Assembly: GCA_023411575.1 (NCBI GenBank)
Contig: JAEYOP010000063.1
Span: 62,001 to 126,000 of the forward strand
Direction of reading: 5' to 3'
Length of the DNA stretch: 64,000 bases
Source: Bacillota bacterium
GTDB lineage: Bacteria; Bacillota; Clostridia; Acetivibrionales; DTU013
Shown: in pieces, positions 16,440 through 24,804 of the stretch
How positions within the stretch are numbered: the stretch's first letter is position 1
Layout of the letters: every line of letters begins with the position of its first letter
Program-made: the position numbers and the translations under genes
The notes under the pieces: generated by a model
The model's input: only the letters and a program-made list of their open reading frames with translations
Told to the model about the DNA's origin: nothing
The model's database searches: none

Positions 16440-17075
16440 TTACAACTTCCCTATCGCCCACAAAGCGCTCCGTTCGATCAGCTTTCCGAACATCGGGTCC
16501 GAATAAGCCTCCGCGTTATGTCCCGGGGACAGATAGACCACTCTGCCAAGGCCATACCGGATTGCCCAGGCGGAAGGCCATACGCTGCCCTCCGATTCAT
16601 ATTCCAGCAGCATCGTTTTTTCCGTAAAGGGGTCGAGCTCGAATTGATACGGCTCATCCACGAAGGAAAAGCCTTCTACCCCCTCCAGGATCTCGTGTCC
16701 CGTTGCAGCTGGCCGGTAGTCCAGAAGCTTCTGTTCCGGGTGCCTGATAAATTTTCCTCCGCACAGCTGTGCAAGCTCAAACCGGTTTTGAATGGCGATC
16801 CCATTGTGGATGGCAAGCAGCCCGCCTCCGTTGCAAACAAAAGAAAGCAATCCCGCCGTCTGCTCGTCGGAAAGCTTTTCCTTCCAGTGATCCGTAAAGG
16901 AAAGGCACAGATCGTATTGAGCAAGGCTTTGCGCCCGAAATCGGTCATACTCCTCCGTAAATTCCACCCGGAAGCCGGACAAAATTCTTTCCAGTTCTTT
17001 GTCCACTCCCTTCAGCGGATGGTATTCCACCCGGGAATATTCGCCGATGACAATTGCCTTTTTCTTGTCGTTCAT
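16440..17075 (-). CDS. ThuA-like domain protein
   Basis: 211 residues with a class I glutamine-amidotransferase-like fold. It shows KKKAIVIGEYSRVEYHP at the start, GLLSFVCNGGGLLAIHNG in the middle (the ThuA loop, without the catalytic Cys of true amidotransferases) and GRVVYLSPGHN near the end. ThuA domains occur in sugar metabolism (trehalose utilisation) and in surface hydrolases; the reaction of this short form is not known. It lies 35 bases after an SDR gene and is probably co-transcribed with it. Confidence 0.8.
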   Translation of the reverse strand: MNDKKKAIVIGEYSRVEYHPLKGVDKELERILSGFRVEFTEEYDRFRAQSLAQYDLCLSFTDHWKEKLSDEQTAGLLSFVCNGGGLLAIHNGIAIQNRFELAQLCGGKFIRHPEQKLLDYRPAATGHEILEGVEGFSFVDEPYQFELDPFTEKTMLLEYESEGSVWPSAWAIRYGLGRVVYLSPGHNAEAYSDPMFGKLIERSALWAIGKL

Positions 17076-17110
17076 CTTTTATCTCCTCTTCCCGGCCCCT
17101 TTTCCGGCCG

Positions 17111-17830
17111 TCACCATTCCATCCCGTTGCCCTGATAATCCAGGAAAGCCGGTTTATCCCCTTTATACCGCTCGCTGTTCCGTATGATCTCCATGATGTG
17201 GCGGGCGGATACCAGGGGCGTAAGCGGCGCTTCCTCCTGATACTGCCCCGAAAGCCAGGATTTCATCCAGCCGGGATGGATCAGGACCACCTGTCCCCCC
17301 AGTTCCTTCAGGCTGTTGTGGGTTATCACGGAGTGCATGTTCAGCGCCGCTTTCGACATGCAATAGGCGAACCAGGAGGTTCTCCAGCAGGCGCCGATGC
17401 TGCCCGCTTCGGAGGTAATATTGAGGACCAGTTTCTTCTCCCCCGCCGTTACCAGCGGCAGCAAACCGTTTGTCACCCTGAGGGCGCCCAGGGTATTGAC
17501 ATTGAACACCCTTTGCATTTCATCGAAATCATGACGGCCGAAAATATCCGTTTCTATATCGCCAAGTATGGCGCTGTTGTTGATCAGCATTTCAAGGGCA
17601 TCCGTCCTGGAGGATATAAATTCTGCGGCCGCCTTTACGCTGGCATCCTCCGATACGTCCAGTTCCACCGCAAACAGCCTGTCGGGGTATGCTTCCTTCA
17701 GTTCCTCCAGTTGGGTCCATTCCTTGTTGTACCGGCCCGCAAGCACCGTATACCCGTGTTCCAGCAGCTGTCCGGCCAATTCCAGTCCAAGCCCCCTGTC
17801 CGCCCCGGTAATACATGCGCATTGCTTCAT
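17111..17830 (-). CDS. Short-chain dehydrogenase/reductase
   Basis: 239 residues. A Rossmann-fold NAD(P)-dependent oxidoreductase: ITGADRGLGLEL is the dinucleotide loop, INNSA the structural motif, the catalytic serine is in NITSEAGSIG, and the YxxSK-type active site is YCMSKAAL. Start 17830 was chosen because GAGGAG lies 8 bases before it; 32 further in-frame codons upstream lack a ribosome site. ELDVSED after the second strand hints at an acidic-residue selection at the coenzyme site, which cannot be settled by eye. First gene of a pair with ThuA; the substrate is probably a sugar or alcohol, but this is inference. Confidence 0.88.
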   Translation of the reverse strand: MKQCACITGADRGLGLELAGQLLEHGYTVLAGRYNKEWTQLEELKEAYPDRLFAVELDVSEDASVKAAAEFISSRTDALEMLINNSAILGDIETDIFGRHDFDEMQRVFNVNTLGALRVTNGLLPLVTAGEKKLVLNITSEAGSIGACWRTSWFAYCMSKAALNMHSVITHNSLKELGGQVVLIHPGWMKSWLSGQYQEEAPLTPLVSARHIMEIIRNSERYKGDKPAFLDYQGNGMEW

Positions 17831-17975
17831 CAAAATCGCTCCTCTCTTAATGTCCACTCCCCTCTTATCCATTATATCGGTTTCCCATGAAAAGAACATG
17901 TACTTTCCTTTTGTTTTGCTGGACATTTATATTTCCTCAATATATGGTATTTGTATTTGGACAAACAACTATATA

Positions 17976-18004
17976 TTGACATCTTGCCTTCGGATAGCTA
18001 TACT
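17976..18004 (+). promoter_or_regulatory. Promoter of the ZTP riboswitch-pflB unit
   Basis: Consensus TTGACA at 17976-17981 and TATACT at 17999-18004 with an ideal 17-base spacer. It lies about 20 bases before the riboswitch. Confidence 0.8.
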
Positions 18005-18023
18005 TAATTTATAGGAAGAATAA

Positions 18024-18152
18024 ACGCCGTGCAACTGGCGGAAGTGGAATAAACCACAGGGGAGCACGGTAGTTGGGATCAGCCGGCCGCCTGGGTCACA
18101 AGTGTTGTGGATGTCTATGGCATCGCACAAATGTGTTCAGGGCGGTTTTTTA
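18024..18152 (+). promoter_or_regulatory. ZTP riboswitch (pfl motif) with terminator platform
   Basis: The aptamer, about 18024-18100, shows the conserved blocks GCCGTGCAACTGGCGG, GTGGAA, AGGGGAGCACGG and CCGGCCGCCTGGG of the pfl/ZTP class. The conserved 3' CCGCCTGGG can instead pair with CAGGGCGG at 18138-18145, which is followed by TTTTTT, so ligand binding should prevent termination. ZTP/ZMP signals a shortage of 10-formyl-tetrahydrofolate; known members turn on folate, purine and formate genes. This copy precedes pflB, the gene after which the motif was named. It fills most of the 350-base gap before the gene. Confidence 0.93.
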
Positions 18153-18182
18153 CGCGATTTTTCGAATGAGGTGTTGTTATTT

Positions 18183-20417
18183 ATGTCCGATAATGCATGG
18201 AAGGGCTTTATACCGGGGGCCTGGACCAAAACCATCGATGTGCGGGATTTCATCGTAAGGAACTACGCCCCTTACGACGGCAACGAGGCTTTTTTGAGCG
18301 AAGCCAGCCTGAAAACGAAAAAGCTCTGGAGCAAGTGCAAGAAGCTGCTCCGGGACGAACTGCTCAACGGCGGCGTCCTCCAGGTCGATACCAAAACCGT
18401 ATCCGGCATCACCAGCCATGCGCCCGGGTATATTGACGAACAGTATGAGGTCATCAAAGGGCTCCAGACCGACAAGCCGCTGAAAAGGGCCATTATGCCC
18501 TACGGGGGAATCCGGATGGTCCGCCAGTCCTGCGACGAATATGGCTACAAGCTGCCCGAGAAAGTGGAGGACATCTTCCACACCTATAGAAAAACCCACA
18601 ACGACGGCGTTTTCAGCGTCTATACCCCCGAGATGAAAAAGGCGCGCAAATCGGGCGTAATCACGGGCCTGCCCGACGCCTACGGCAGGGGCCGCATCAT
18701 CGGCGATTACAGGCGCGTCGCCCTTTACGGCACAGACAGGCTCATAGAGCAAAAGCAGCTCGACCTGCAGGAATTGCAGAGCAACGCCATGGAGGAAGAA
18801 ATCATCCGCCTGTCGGAGGAAATCCACGAGCAGATTCTCGCCCTCGGCGAGCTTGCGCGGATGGCCGCCGAATATGGCTGCAACGTTGCGAAGCCCGCCG
18901 CCACCTCGCTGGAAGCGGTGCAATGGACTTACCTGGCCTTCCTGGCCTCCATCAAGGAGACCAATGGCGCAGCCAATTCCCTGGGAAGGGTTTCGACCTT
19001 CCTCGATATCTATATTGAGAGGGATCTGGCCGCCGGACTGCTTGACGAATGCGGCGCCCAGGAGCTCATCGACCAGTTCGTGATCAAGCTCCGGCTGATC
19101 CGCCACCTGCGTACGCCGGACTACGACGAGCTTTTTGCCGGCGATCCCGTCTGGATCACGGAATCCCTCGGAGGGATGTGCGGCGACGGACGGCACATGG
19201 TCACGAAGAATTCCTTCCGCTTCCTTCACACGCTCTTCAACCTGGGTCCGGCCCCGGAACCGAATCTGACGGTCCTATGGTCCGTAAAGCTGCCGGAGAC
19301 CTTTAAAAAGTACTGCGCCAGGGTTTCCATGGTCACCAGCGCGATCCAGTATGAAAACGACGATCTCATGAGCCCTGAATTCCTGGACGATTACAGCATC
19401 TCATGCTGCGTTTCCGCTATGAAAACCGGAAAGGACATGCAATTCTTCGGCGCCCGCTGCAATCTGCCGAAGCTGCTCCTCCTCGCCCTGAACGGCGGCC
19501 GGGATGAAATATCGGGAGAACAGGTGGCTCCCGTCAGCGAGCCTTATACGGAGGAATACCTGGATTTCAACAAGGTGACGGCAAGGTTCAAGCAGTACCA
19601 GAAATGGCTGACAGGACTTTATGTCAATACCATGAACGCCATCCACTACATGCATGACAAATATGCCTACGAAAGGCTCATGATGGCGCTGCACGACTCC
19701 CGGCCGCGCAGGCTCATGGCGTTCGGGATCGCCGGTCTTTCCGTGCTGGCCGATTCCCTCAGCGCGATCAAATACACCTACGTCCGGGCAATCCGGGACG
19801 AGAGGGGCCTGATCACGGACTTTGAAATCAAGGGCCCGTTCCCCCAGTTCGGGAACGACGACGACCGGGTTGACAGTCTGGCGGTGGAAGTGGCCAAAAG
19901 CTTCCTGACCGACCTCAGAAAGCACAGGACTTACAGGAACGCGGTCCATACCCTTTCCATCCTTACGATCACTTCCAACGTGGTATACGGAAAAAAGACG
20001 GGTTCGACGCCGGACGGGCGCAAATCGGGCGAGCCCTTCGCCCCGGGAGCGAATCCCATGCACGGAAGGGATAAGATGGGCGCGCTGGCGGCTTTGAATT
20101 CCGTTGCAAAAATCCCCTACGAATACTGCCGGGACGGCATTTCATTGACCCTGACCCTTGTGCCGCGCTCCCTTGGCAGGGATGTGCCGGCCCGCCTTTC
20201 AAACCTCGCGGCCCTTCTGGACGGCTATTTTTCCCAGGGCGGGCATCACATCAATATCAACGTACTGGAGCGGGTCGTGCTCGAGCAGGCCATGGAGGAC
20301 CCCTATAACTACCCGCAGCTGACCATAAGGGTATCCGGCTATGCCGTCAACTTTATCCGGCTCAGCAAAAAGCAGCAGGAAGAGGTCATTGCCCGTACCT
20401 TCCATGCTGCTATGTAG
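18183..20417 (+). CDS. pflB: Formate C-acetyltransferase (pyruvate formate-lyase)
   Basis: 744 residues, close to the usual 740-760. It converts pyruvate and CoA to acetyl-CoA and formate. The catalytic cysteine pair is at residues 408-409 (SISCCVSAM) and the glycyl radical at about Gly719 in RVSGYAVNF. Start 18183 was selected because GAGGTG (18168-18173) lies 9 bases before it; the frame stays open further upstream but would enter the riboswitch terminator. No activating radical-SAM enzyme (pflA) follows, so the activase must be elsewhere. Formate made here can supply one-carbon folate units, which matches the ZTP control. Confidence 0.96.
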   Translation: MSDNAWKGFIPGAWTKTIDVRDFIVRNYAPYDGNEAFLSEASLKTKKLWSKCKKLLRDELLNGGVLQVDTKTVSGITSHAPGYIDEQYEVIKGLQTDKPLKRAIMPYGGIRMVRQSCDEYGYKLPEKVEDIFHTYRKTHNDGVFSVYTPEMKKARKSGVITGLPDAYGRGRIIGDYRRVALYGTDRLIEQKQLDLQELQSNAMEEEIIRLSEEIHEQILALGELARMAAEYGCNVAKPAATSLEAVQWTYLAFLASIKETNGAANSLGRVSTFLDIYIERDLAAGLLDECGAQELIDQFVIKLRLIRHLRTPDYDELFAGDPVWITESLGGMCGDGRHMVTKNSFRFLHTLFNLGPAPEPNLTVLWSVKLPETFKKYCARVSMVTSAIQYENDDLMSPEFLDDYSISCCVSAMKTGKDMQFFGARCNLPKLLLLALNGGRDEISGEQVAPVSEPYTEEYLDFNKVTARFKQYQKWLTGLYVNTMNAIHYMHDKYAYERLMMALHDSRPRRLMAFGIAGLSVLADSLSAIKYTYVRAIRDERGLITDFEIKGPFPQFGNDDDRVDSLAVEVAKSFLTDLRKHRTYRNAVHTLSILTITSNVVYGKKTGSTPDGRKSGEPFAPGANPMHGRDKMGALAALNSVAKIPYEYCRDGISLTLTLVPRSLGRDVPARLSNLAALLDGYFSQGGHHININVLERVVLEQAMEDPYNYPQLTIRVSGYAVNFIRLSKKQQEEVIARTFHAAM

Positions 20418-20471
20418 AAGCTTCGCTTCGATCGCTATCCTGCTATCGCCTGCCCTGTGATTTTGTGCAGA

Positions 20472-21050
20472 CTACCGCTTGATGTTTTTCTTCTTCGCCA
20501 CAGAGTAGCCGAAGAAGCCCAGTTCCTCGCCCAGGGCCCAGTATTTTCCGTGGGAGTAGCAAATAAGGCCGGCTTTATCCAACAAAAGCTTGCCTTCCTT
20601 GTTCAGCAGTTCCTCGTTGACGTCAACGGCTACCACTTCCGCTATGAACAAATCGTGGGAGCCCAGCTCGATACGGTTTTTCACCACGCACTCCAGTGAG
20701 ACCGGCGATTCCTTTATAATTGGCACGTCTATGACCGAGGCCTCCGCCGGGGTAAGCTTCGCCATTTCAAATTTGTCCACGTCCCTGCCGGATTTGATTC
20801 CGCAAAGGTCGGTGGCGTAAGTCAGCTTCTTCGTGGTCAGGTTCACCGCGAACTGACCCTTCTCCGTAATCAGGCCGTGGGAATATCTTTCCTTCCGGAC
20901 CGAAATGGAGACCATCGGCGGCTCGGAATTGATCGTTCCGGCCCAGCCTACGGTGATAATATTGGCCTTTCCCTGTGCATCGGCGCATGTAACCATGACG
21001 ATCGGAACAGGATTCAGCATGGTGGACGGTTTCCATACCTGCTTGCCCAT
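20472..21050 (-). CDS. Flavin reductase-like, FMN-binding split-barrel protein
   Basis: 192 residues. KPSTMLNPVPIVMVTCAD at the start, TVGWAGTINSEPPMVSISV, and SHGLITEKGQFAVNLTT are typical of the flavin reductase domain family that binds FMN and moves electrons from NAD(P)H to flavin or flavoproteins. The start was set at the third ATG (21050) because GGAGGG lies 7 bases ahead of it and directly abuts the earlier one. It lies downstream of the ABC exporter genes on the same strand with 86 bases between, so linkage is uncertain. Confidence 0.82.
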   Translation of the reverse strand: MGKQVWKPSTMLNPVPIVMVTCADAQGKANIITVGWAGTINSEPPMVSISVRKERYSHGLITEKGQFAVNLTTKKLTYATDLCGIKSGRDVDKFEMAKLTPAEASVIDVPIIKESPVSLECVVKNRIELGSHDLFIAEVVAVDVNEELLNKEGKLLLDKAGLICYSHGKYWALGEELGFFGYSVAKKKNIKR

Positions 21051-21136
21051 TTTCATCCCTCCAGTTGTTTCTTGCATATCTATCATCTTATACAATTTTT
21101 CGGCTGACTTGCCTGTTCTTGCTGTTTTTTATCCCA

Positions 21137-22825
21137 TTACGCCTCAAGCTCCCGGTATTTTCCGGCCGCCATCCCGTAAAGAGCCAGGATGGACAGCACC
21201 CCCAGTATAACGGATACGGCGCCGACCGCCGCCAATACGATGACCAGATCGACCTCGAGCATCATAAGCATAAACGCAACCAGGCCGAGCACGAGCAGGA
21301 CCAGCAGGGATAAAAGCATGCCGAGCACGCCGTTCATATTCTGCTTCATCGCCTCCTGTTCGCTGTTCCAGATGAGCTTCGGATGGAAAATATCCAGCAG
21401 AAGGCTCAGGGCAGTCATGGGAACAGCCCCCAGCAGACCGACCAGGCTTATGCCGAGAACGGGCGCCGGCGCCTGCCCCAGGAACAGCACCAGGACCAGT
21501 CCTGTAACCAGAACCCCGACGGCCGATATGAGATAGCTCAGGATCAATTTCGCCGTGACCTGCTGGCGGGGAGACACCGGAATCATTTTGGTGATCCAGA
21601 AGGTATTCCCTTCCCTGGACAGGGAGGTGGAAGCCACCACGTTCATTCCCGCCGTGAACAGCATCAGTCCGAGCCCGCCCAGCAGAACATAGGGCGCTGC
21701 TTCGGGCTTGCCCAGCATACTGAACAGCATGACGGAATCTTCATCCTGCCGGTTTGTAAAAAACAGGATCAGTACAATGATCGGGCCGACAACAGAGCCC
21801 GTCAGGCCGTTCAACGCGTAAATCGGCGTTCGGAACAGCAGCTTCCATTCCCTTTTTACAATAGCCAAGACCGGACTGCCGGCCTTCCCATACTGTTTGT
21901 CCATCTGGGCGGCGTCCGCCGTTCTTTTCCTTCTCCGGACCTCCTGTCCGGCCAGCAGCGACCGGTAAAACACCTGGTTCGACAGCCAGAGCAGGATGGA
22001 AAACAGCAGAATGCAGACGGCCAGGAAAAGCAGCAGGTAACCGATTCCCCCGAATCCGTTTTCCGAAAGCGCCCGGGTGGCCCAGATGCCCGGAGGGTAT
22101 CGTTTTCCCACCAGTTCGATCAGATCAAAATTGCTGCTCAAAAAACTATCCGCAAAATTCGCCCCGCCGTTTTTGGGGATATTCTGCATGAACATATTGA
22201 ATCCGATGGCCAGCACCATTGCCGCAAGGCCTCCGATAATGGCCATCAGGTCCTTGTACCTCCTGAAGTTGACAACCCTCATCAGGAGCATCACAAGCAG
22301 CGAAGCGATGGTCAGAGGCAGCGCAGGAGCCGCAAGGAGCAGAAGGAAGCCCTTCAGCCAGTACTGCAGCCCCTGGCCCGTTCCCGCCCCGTATATGATG
22401 AGCGGAGGCAGCAGGATCGGCATGGAGGTCAGGTATTCATTGATCATTACGACCGCAAACTTGCCCCCTATCACCTCATACGGCTTCAAGGGCAGGGTGA
22501 TCAGGGCTTCCAGATCCTGCGAGAAATAGAAGGTGCCCATGACGTAGAAAATCCCGAAAAACAGGATGACCAGCTGGGTAAACAGGAAGGCGATCGTAAG
22601 GATCACTTCCGGCTGTGCCGGCTGCATGGCCGAGCTTGCGGCGAATATGCCCGTCATCATGAGGGTGTACAGCACCAGCATCGGCAGGAGTGCCAAAGGA
22701 ATGACGACGGCGATGAGGATCGGCTCCCACAGCTTCTTCTTTTCCCGGGTGAACCGGTATTTGAGCGCCGATACGCCGTAATTGACGTTCAACTGCATTT
22801 TTATAAAAGCGGCAAATGGCTTCAT
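21137..22825 (-). CDS. ABC exporter permease, ABC-2 type, about 12 membrane helices
   Basis: 562 residues with two bundles of hydrophobic helices (about 35-250 and 325-560) joined by a basic loop VRRRKRTADAAQ near residue 300. The phrase FYFSQDLEALITLPLKPYEVIGGKF matches a Firmicutes ABC-2 permease family in which a single long protein supplies both membrane halves. It overlaps the ATPase gene by four bases (ATGA), showing translational coupling. The substrate is unknown; members are variously linked to lipid, peptide or drug export. Confidence 0.82.
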   Translation of the reverse strand: MKPFAAFIKMQLNVNYGVSALKYRFTREKKKLWEPILIAVVIPLALLPMLVLYTLMMTGIFAASSAMQPAQPEVILTIAFLFTQLVILFFGIFYVMGTFYFSQDLEALITLPLKPYEVIGGKFAVVMINEYLTSMPILLPPLIIYGAGTGQGLQYWLKGFLLLLAAPALPLTIASLLVMLLMRVVNFRRYKDLMAIIGGLAAMVLAIGFNMFMQNIPKNGGANFADSFLSSNFDLIELVGKRYPPGIWATRALSENGFGGIGYLLLFLAVCILLFSILLWLSNQVFYRSLLAGQEVRRRKRTADAAQMDKQYGKAGSPVLAIVKREWKLLFRTPIYALNGLTGSVVGPIIVLILFFTNRQDEDSVMLFSMLGKPEAAPYVLLGGLGLMLFTAGMNVVASTSLSREGNTFWITKMIPVSPRQQVTAKLILSYLISAVGVLVTGLVLVLFLGQAPAPVLGISLVGLLGAVPMTALSLLLDIFHPKLIWNSEQEAMKQNMNGVLGMLLSLLVLLVLGLVAFMLMMLEVDLVIVLAAVGAVSVILGVLSILALYGMAAGKYRELEA

Positions 22826-23544
22826 GCTTCGGTCAACTCCAAGAAAATATTTTCGAGAGATTCCCGGTTATCGCCCTGCCTGAGCTCATCCAGGGTGCCG
22901 CTGGCTATGAGCCTGCCCCTGTGGATGATCCCGATCCGGTCGCAGAGCTTTTCCGCTACCTCCAGGATGTGGGTCGAAAAGAAAACGGTATTCCCCCTGT
23001 CGCAATGCTCCCGCATCTGCTCCTTCAAAAGATGGGCGGATTTGGGGTCCAGGCCGACCATGGGCTCGTCCAGGATCCAGACCGTGGGATTGTGGATCAG
23101 GGCGCCGGTCAGCGCGATTTTTTGCTTCATTCCGTGGGAATAGCTTTTAATGAGGTCGGAGGCGGCATCCTTCAACTCGAACATGTCCAGGAAATGCTCG
23201 ATGCGCTCTCTTCTCTGCTGGGCGGAGACCTGGTACACATCCGCCATAAAGTTCAGGTATTCGGTACCCGTAAGCCGGTCATACAGGTTGGGATTATCCG
23301 GGACGTATCCGATGTTTTTCTTCGCCTCCAGGGCGTTTTTGCGGATATCCGCGCCGTTTATCACAATGCTGCCCTCATCGGGATTCAAAAGGCCGATGAT
23401 CATTTTGATCGTCGTGGTTTTTCCCGCGCCGTTGGGTCCGAGAAAACCGAATATTTCGCCTTTTTCCACTTTCAGGTTCAAGTTGTCGACCGCTTTTACC
23501 GATCCTTTGTTGTAGCTCTTGGAAACGCTGCTGATTTCGATCAT
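22822..23544 (-). CDS. ABC transporter ATP-binding protein
   Basis: 240 residues, a single complete nucleotide-binding domain: Walker A GPNGAGKTT near residue 39, Q-loop around YVPDNPNLYD, signature SYSHGMKQKIAL, Walker B VWILDEPMVGLDP and the switch His in FFSTHILEVAEKL. The signature is SHGMKQK instead of LSGGQ, as is common in ABC-2 type exporters. It powers the permease encoded directly after it. It follows the LCP gene by 45 bases, so all three may be one transcript. Confidence 0.95.
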   Translation of the reverse strand: MIEISSVSKSYNKGSVKAVDNLNLKVEKGEIFGFLGPNGAGKTTTIKMIIGLLNPDEGSIVINGADIRKNALEAKKNIGYVPDNPNLYDRLTGTEYLNFMADVYQVSAQQRRERIEHFLDMFELKDAASDLIKSYSHGMKQKIALTGALIHNPTVWILDEPMVGLDPKSAHLLKEQMREHCDRGNTVFFSTHILEVAEKLCDRIGIIHRGRLIASGTLDELRQGDNRESLENIFLELTEA

Positions 23545-23589
23545 TCTTATTGCTCCTTTACCGGGTTTGCTCCGAGCCAGCCCTCCGGG

Positions 23590-24645
23590 TCATTCCAGCA
23601 CCATATAGGAAGAACCGTTGATCCTTATGAGCTTTTCGCTGACCAGGTTTTCCGTGGTGATTTCGTAATCGTCCTGTATGATATACCGCGCCAGTCCCAT
23701 ATAAGTCTGCAATAAATCGCCTACTCCTATGCTATGCTGGACATTTTTCCCCAAAATATCCATCAGGCCGGGGATTTTGCCGATATTTTTAACGGTTCCC
23801 TTCTGCCGGATCAGTTCCTTCAGGAAATAGAGCTGATTTTTCTTGCGTCCGTCATCCCCTATTTGTCTTTCCGTACCGTCCTGCTGGTACCCCTGCCGGA
23901 ACCGCACGAAGCCTTCGGCATTGAACCCGTCCAGGTGCTGCATTCCTTTTGCGATGTGTATATAGAGATCCTGGGTCGGGTCCTCATAATTCATGCTGTA
24001 AGGCACATTGATATCCACTCCGCCCAAATAGTCGATAAATTCCCGAAAGCCTCTCGTGTTGATCTTGACATAATCATCGATCTTCACGCCGAACTTTTCC
24101 CCTATCACATCGGCCAGGAAGCTGATGGGTCCGGAATCGAAACGGCCTTTGTAATCGGCCATCCTTCCGACGGAATGGGTACAGTTGATCTTGTATATGC
24201 CAGCCGCGTTCGCCAGGTGTTTCGCCTCGAGAACGCCCAGAATCTCCTGATTGTATTCGATATAAGTATCCCGGGGGATCATGATGATTTTTAGGGTTTT
24301 GTTTTTCTGGTCAATACTGGCTATCCCCAGAGTGTCATACATGTCGCTGGTCTTGTCTTCCCCAATGATCAGGAGATTTCTGGAGCCTTCCTCCACCAGC
24401 CTGGCGGAATATTGCTTTCCCACGGTCAGACTCCGGGGCTTGTCCCCGGTACCGGCATTGGCGGCCGACTGCGAAGTCTGGTCCGGTTCGGCTCCCGGCA
24501 CGGCAGTCGCCTGCACCGCGACGGTCTGGTCCGGCTGGGATCCGTCCGGATCCAATGCCCCGGTTTCACACGCCACCACTATAAGCGCAACGCCCATCAA
24601 TGCTACAATTGCTATCCATATCCAAATTGCCTTGTTCGCCCTCAT
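23590..24645 (-). CDS. LytR-CpsA-Psr (LCP) family cell-wall glycopolymer transferase
   Basis: 351 residues. The N-terminal anchor (about 5-25, ending in a Cys) is followed by a Ser/Pro/Thr-rich linker. The LCP domain starts near residue 85: NLLIIGEDKTSDMYDTLGIASID, then IPRDTYIEY (the Arg and Asp that contact polyprenyl-phosphate), YIKINTRGFREFIDYLGGVDI and FVRFRQGYQQDGTERQIGDDGRKKNQ. These enzymes attach teichoic acids or polysaccharides to peptidoglycan on the outer face of the membrane. ATG 24645 is preceded by GGAGAA. It may be co-transcribed with the ABC exporter. Confidence 0.9.
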   Translation of the reverse strand: MRANKAIWIWIAIVALMGVALIVVACETGALDPDGSQPDQTVAVQATAVPGAEPDQTSQSAANAGTGDKPRSLTVGKQYSARLVEEGSRNLLIIGEDKTSDMYDTLGIASIDQKNKTLKIIMIPRDTYIEYNQEILGVLEAKHLANAAGIYKINCTHSVGRMADYKGRFDSGPISFLADVIGEKFGVKIDDYVKINTRGFREFIDYLGGVDINVPYSMNYEDPTQDLYIHIAKGMQHLDGFNAEGFVRFRQGYQQDGTERQIGDDGRKKNQLYFLKELIRQKGTVKNIGKIPGLMDILGKNVQHSIGVGDLLQTYMGLARYIIQDDYEITTENLVSEKLIRINGSSYMVLE

Positions 24646-24731
24646 GTGTTCTTCTCCGGATCCATTATTGTACCATTCTATTATAATAAGGATTTCCCCT
24701 GTATACAAATATAAAATGGTAAAAATTATTT

Positions 24732-24780
24732 AAAAGGACGGTGAAGGGTTGGAAACCCAACTCCTTCACCGTCCTTTTTC
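24732..24780 (-). terminator. Terminator of the first hydrogenase operon
   Basis: Long stem AAAAGGACGGTGAAGG with CCTTCACCGTCCTTTT, extended by GTTGG/CCAAC with one bulge. T-rich flanks occur on both sides. It lies just after the end of the hydrogenase gene at 24805. Confidence 0.9.
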
Positions 24781-24804
24781 CATTCTTTTCAACCGCTTTA
24801 TGCT

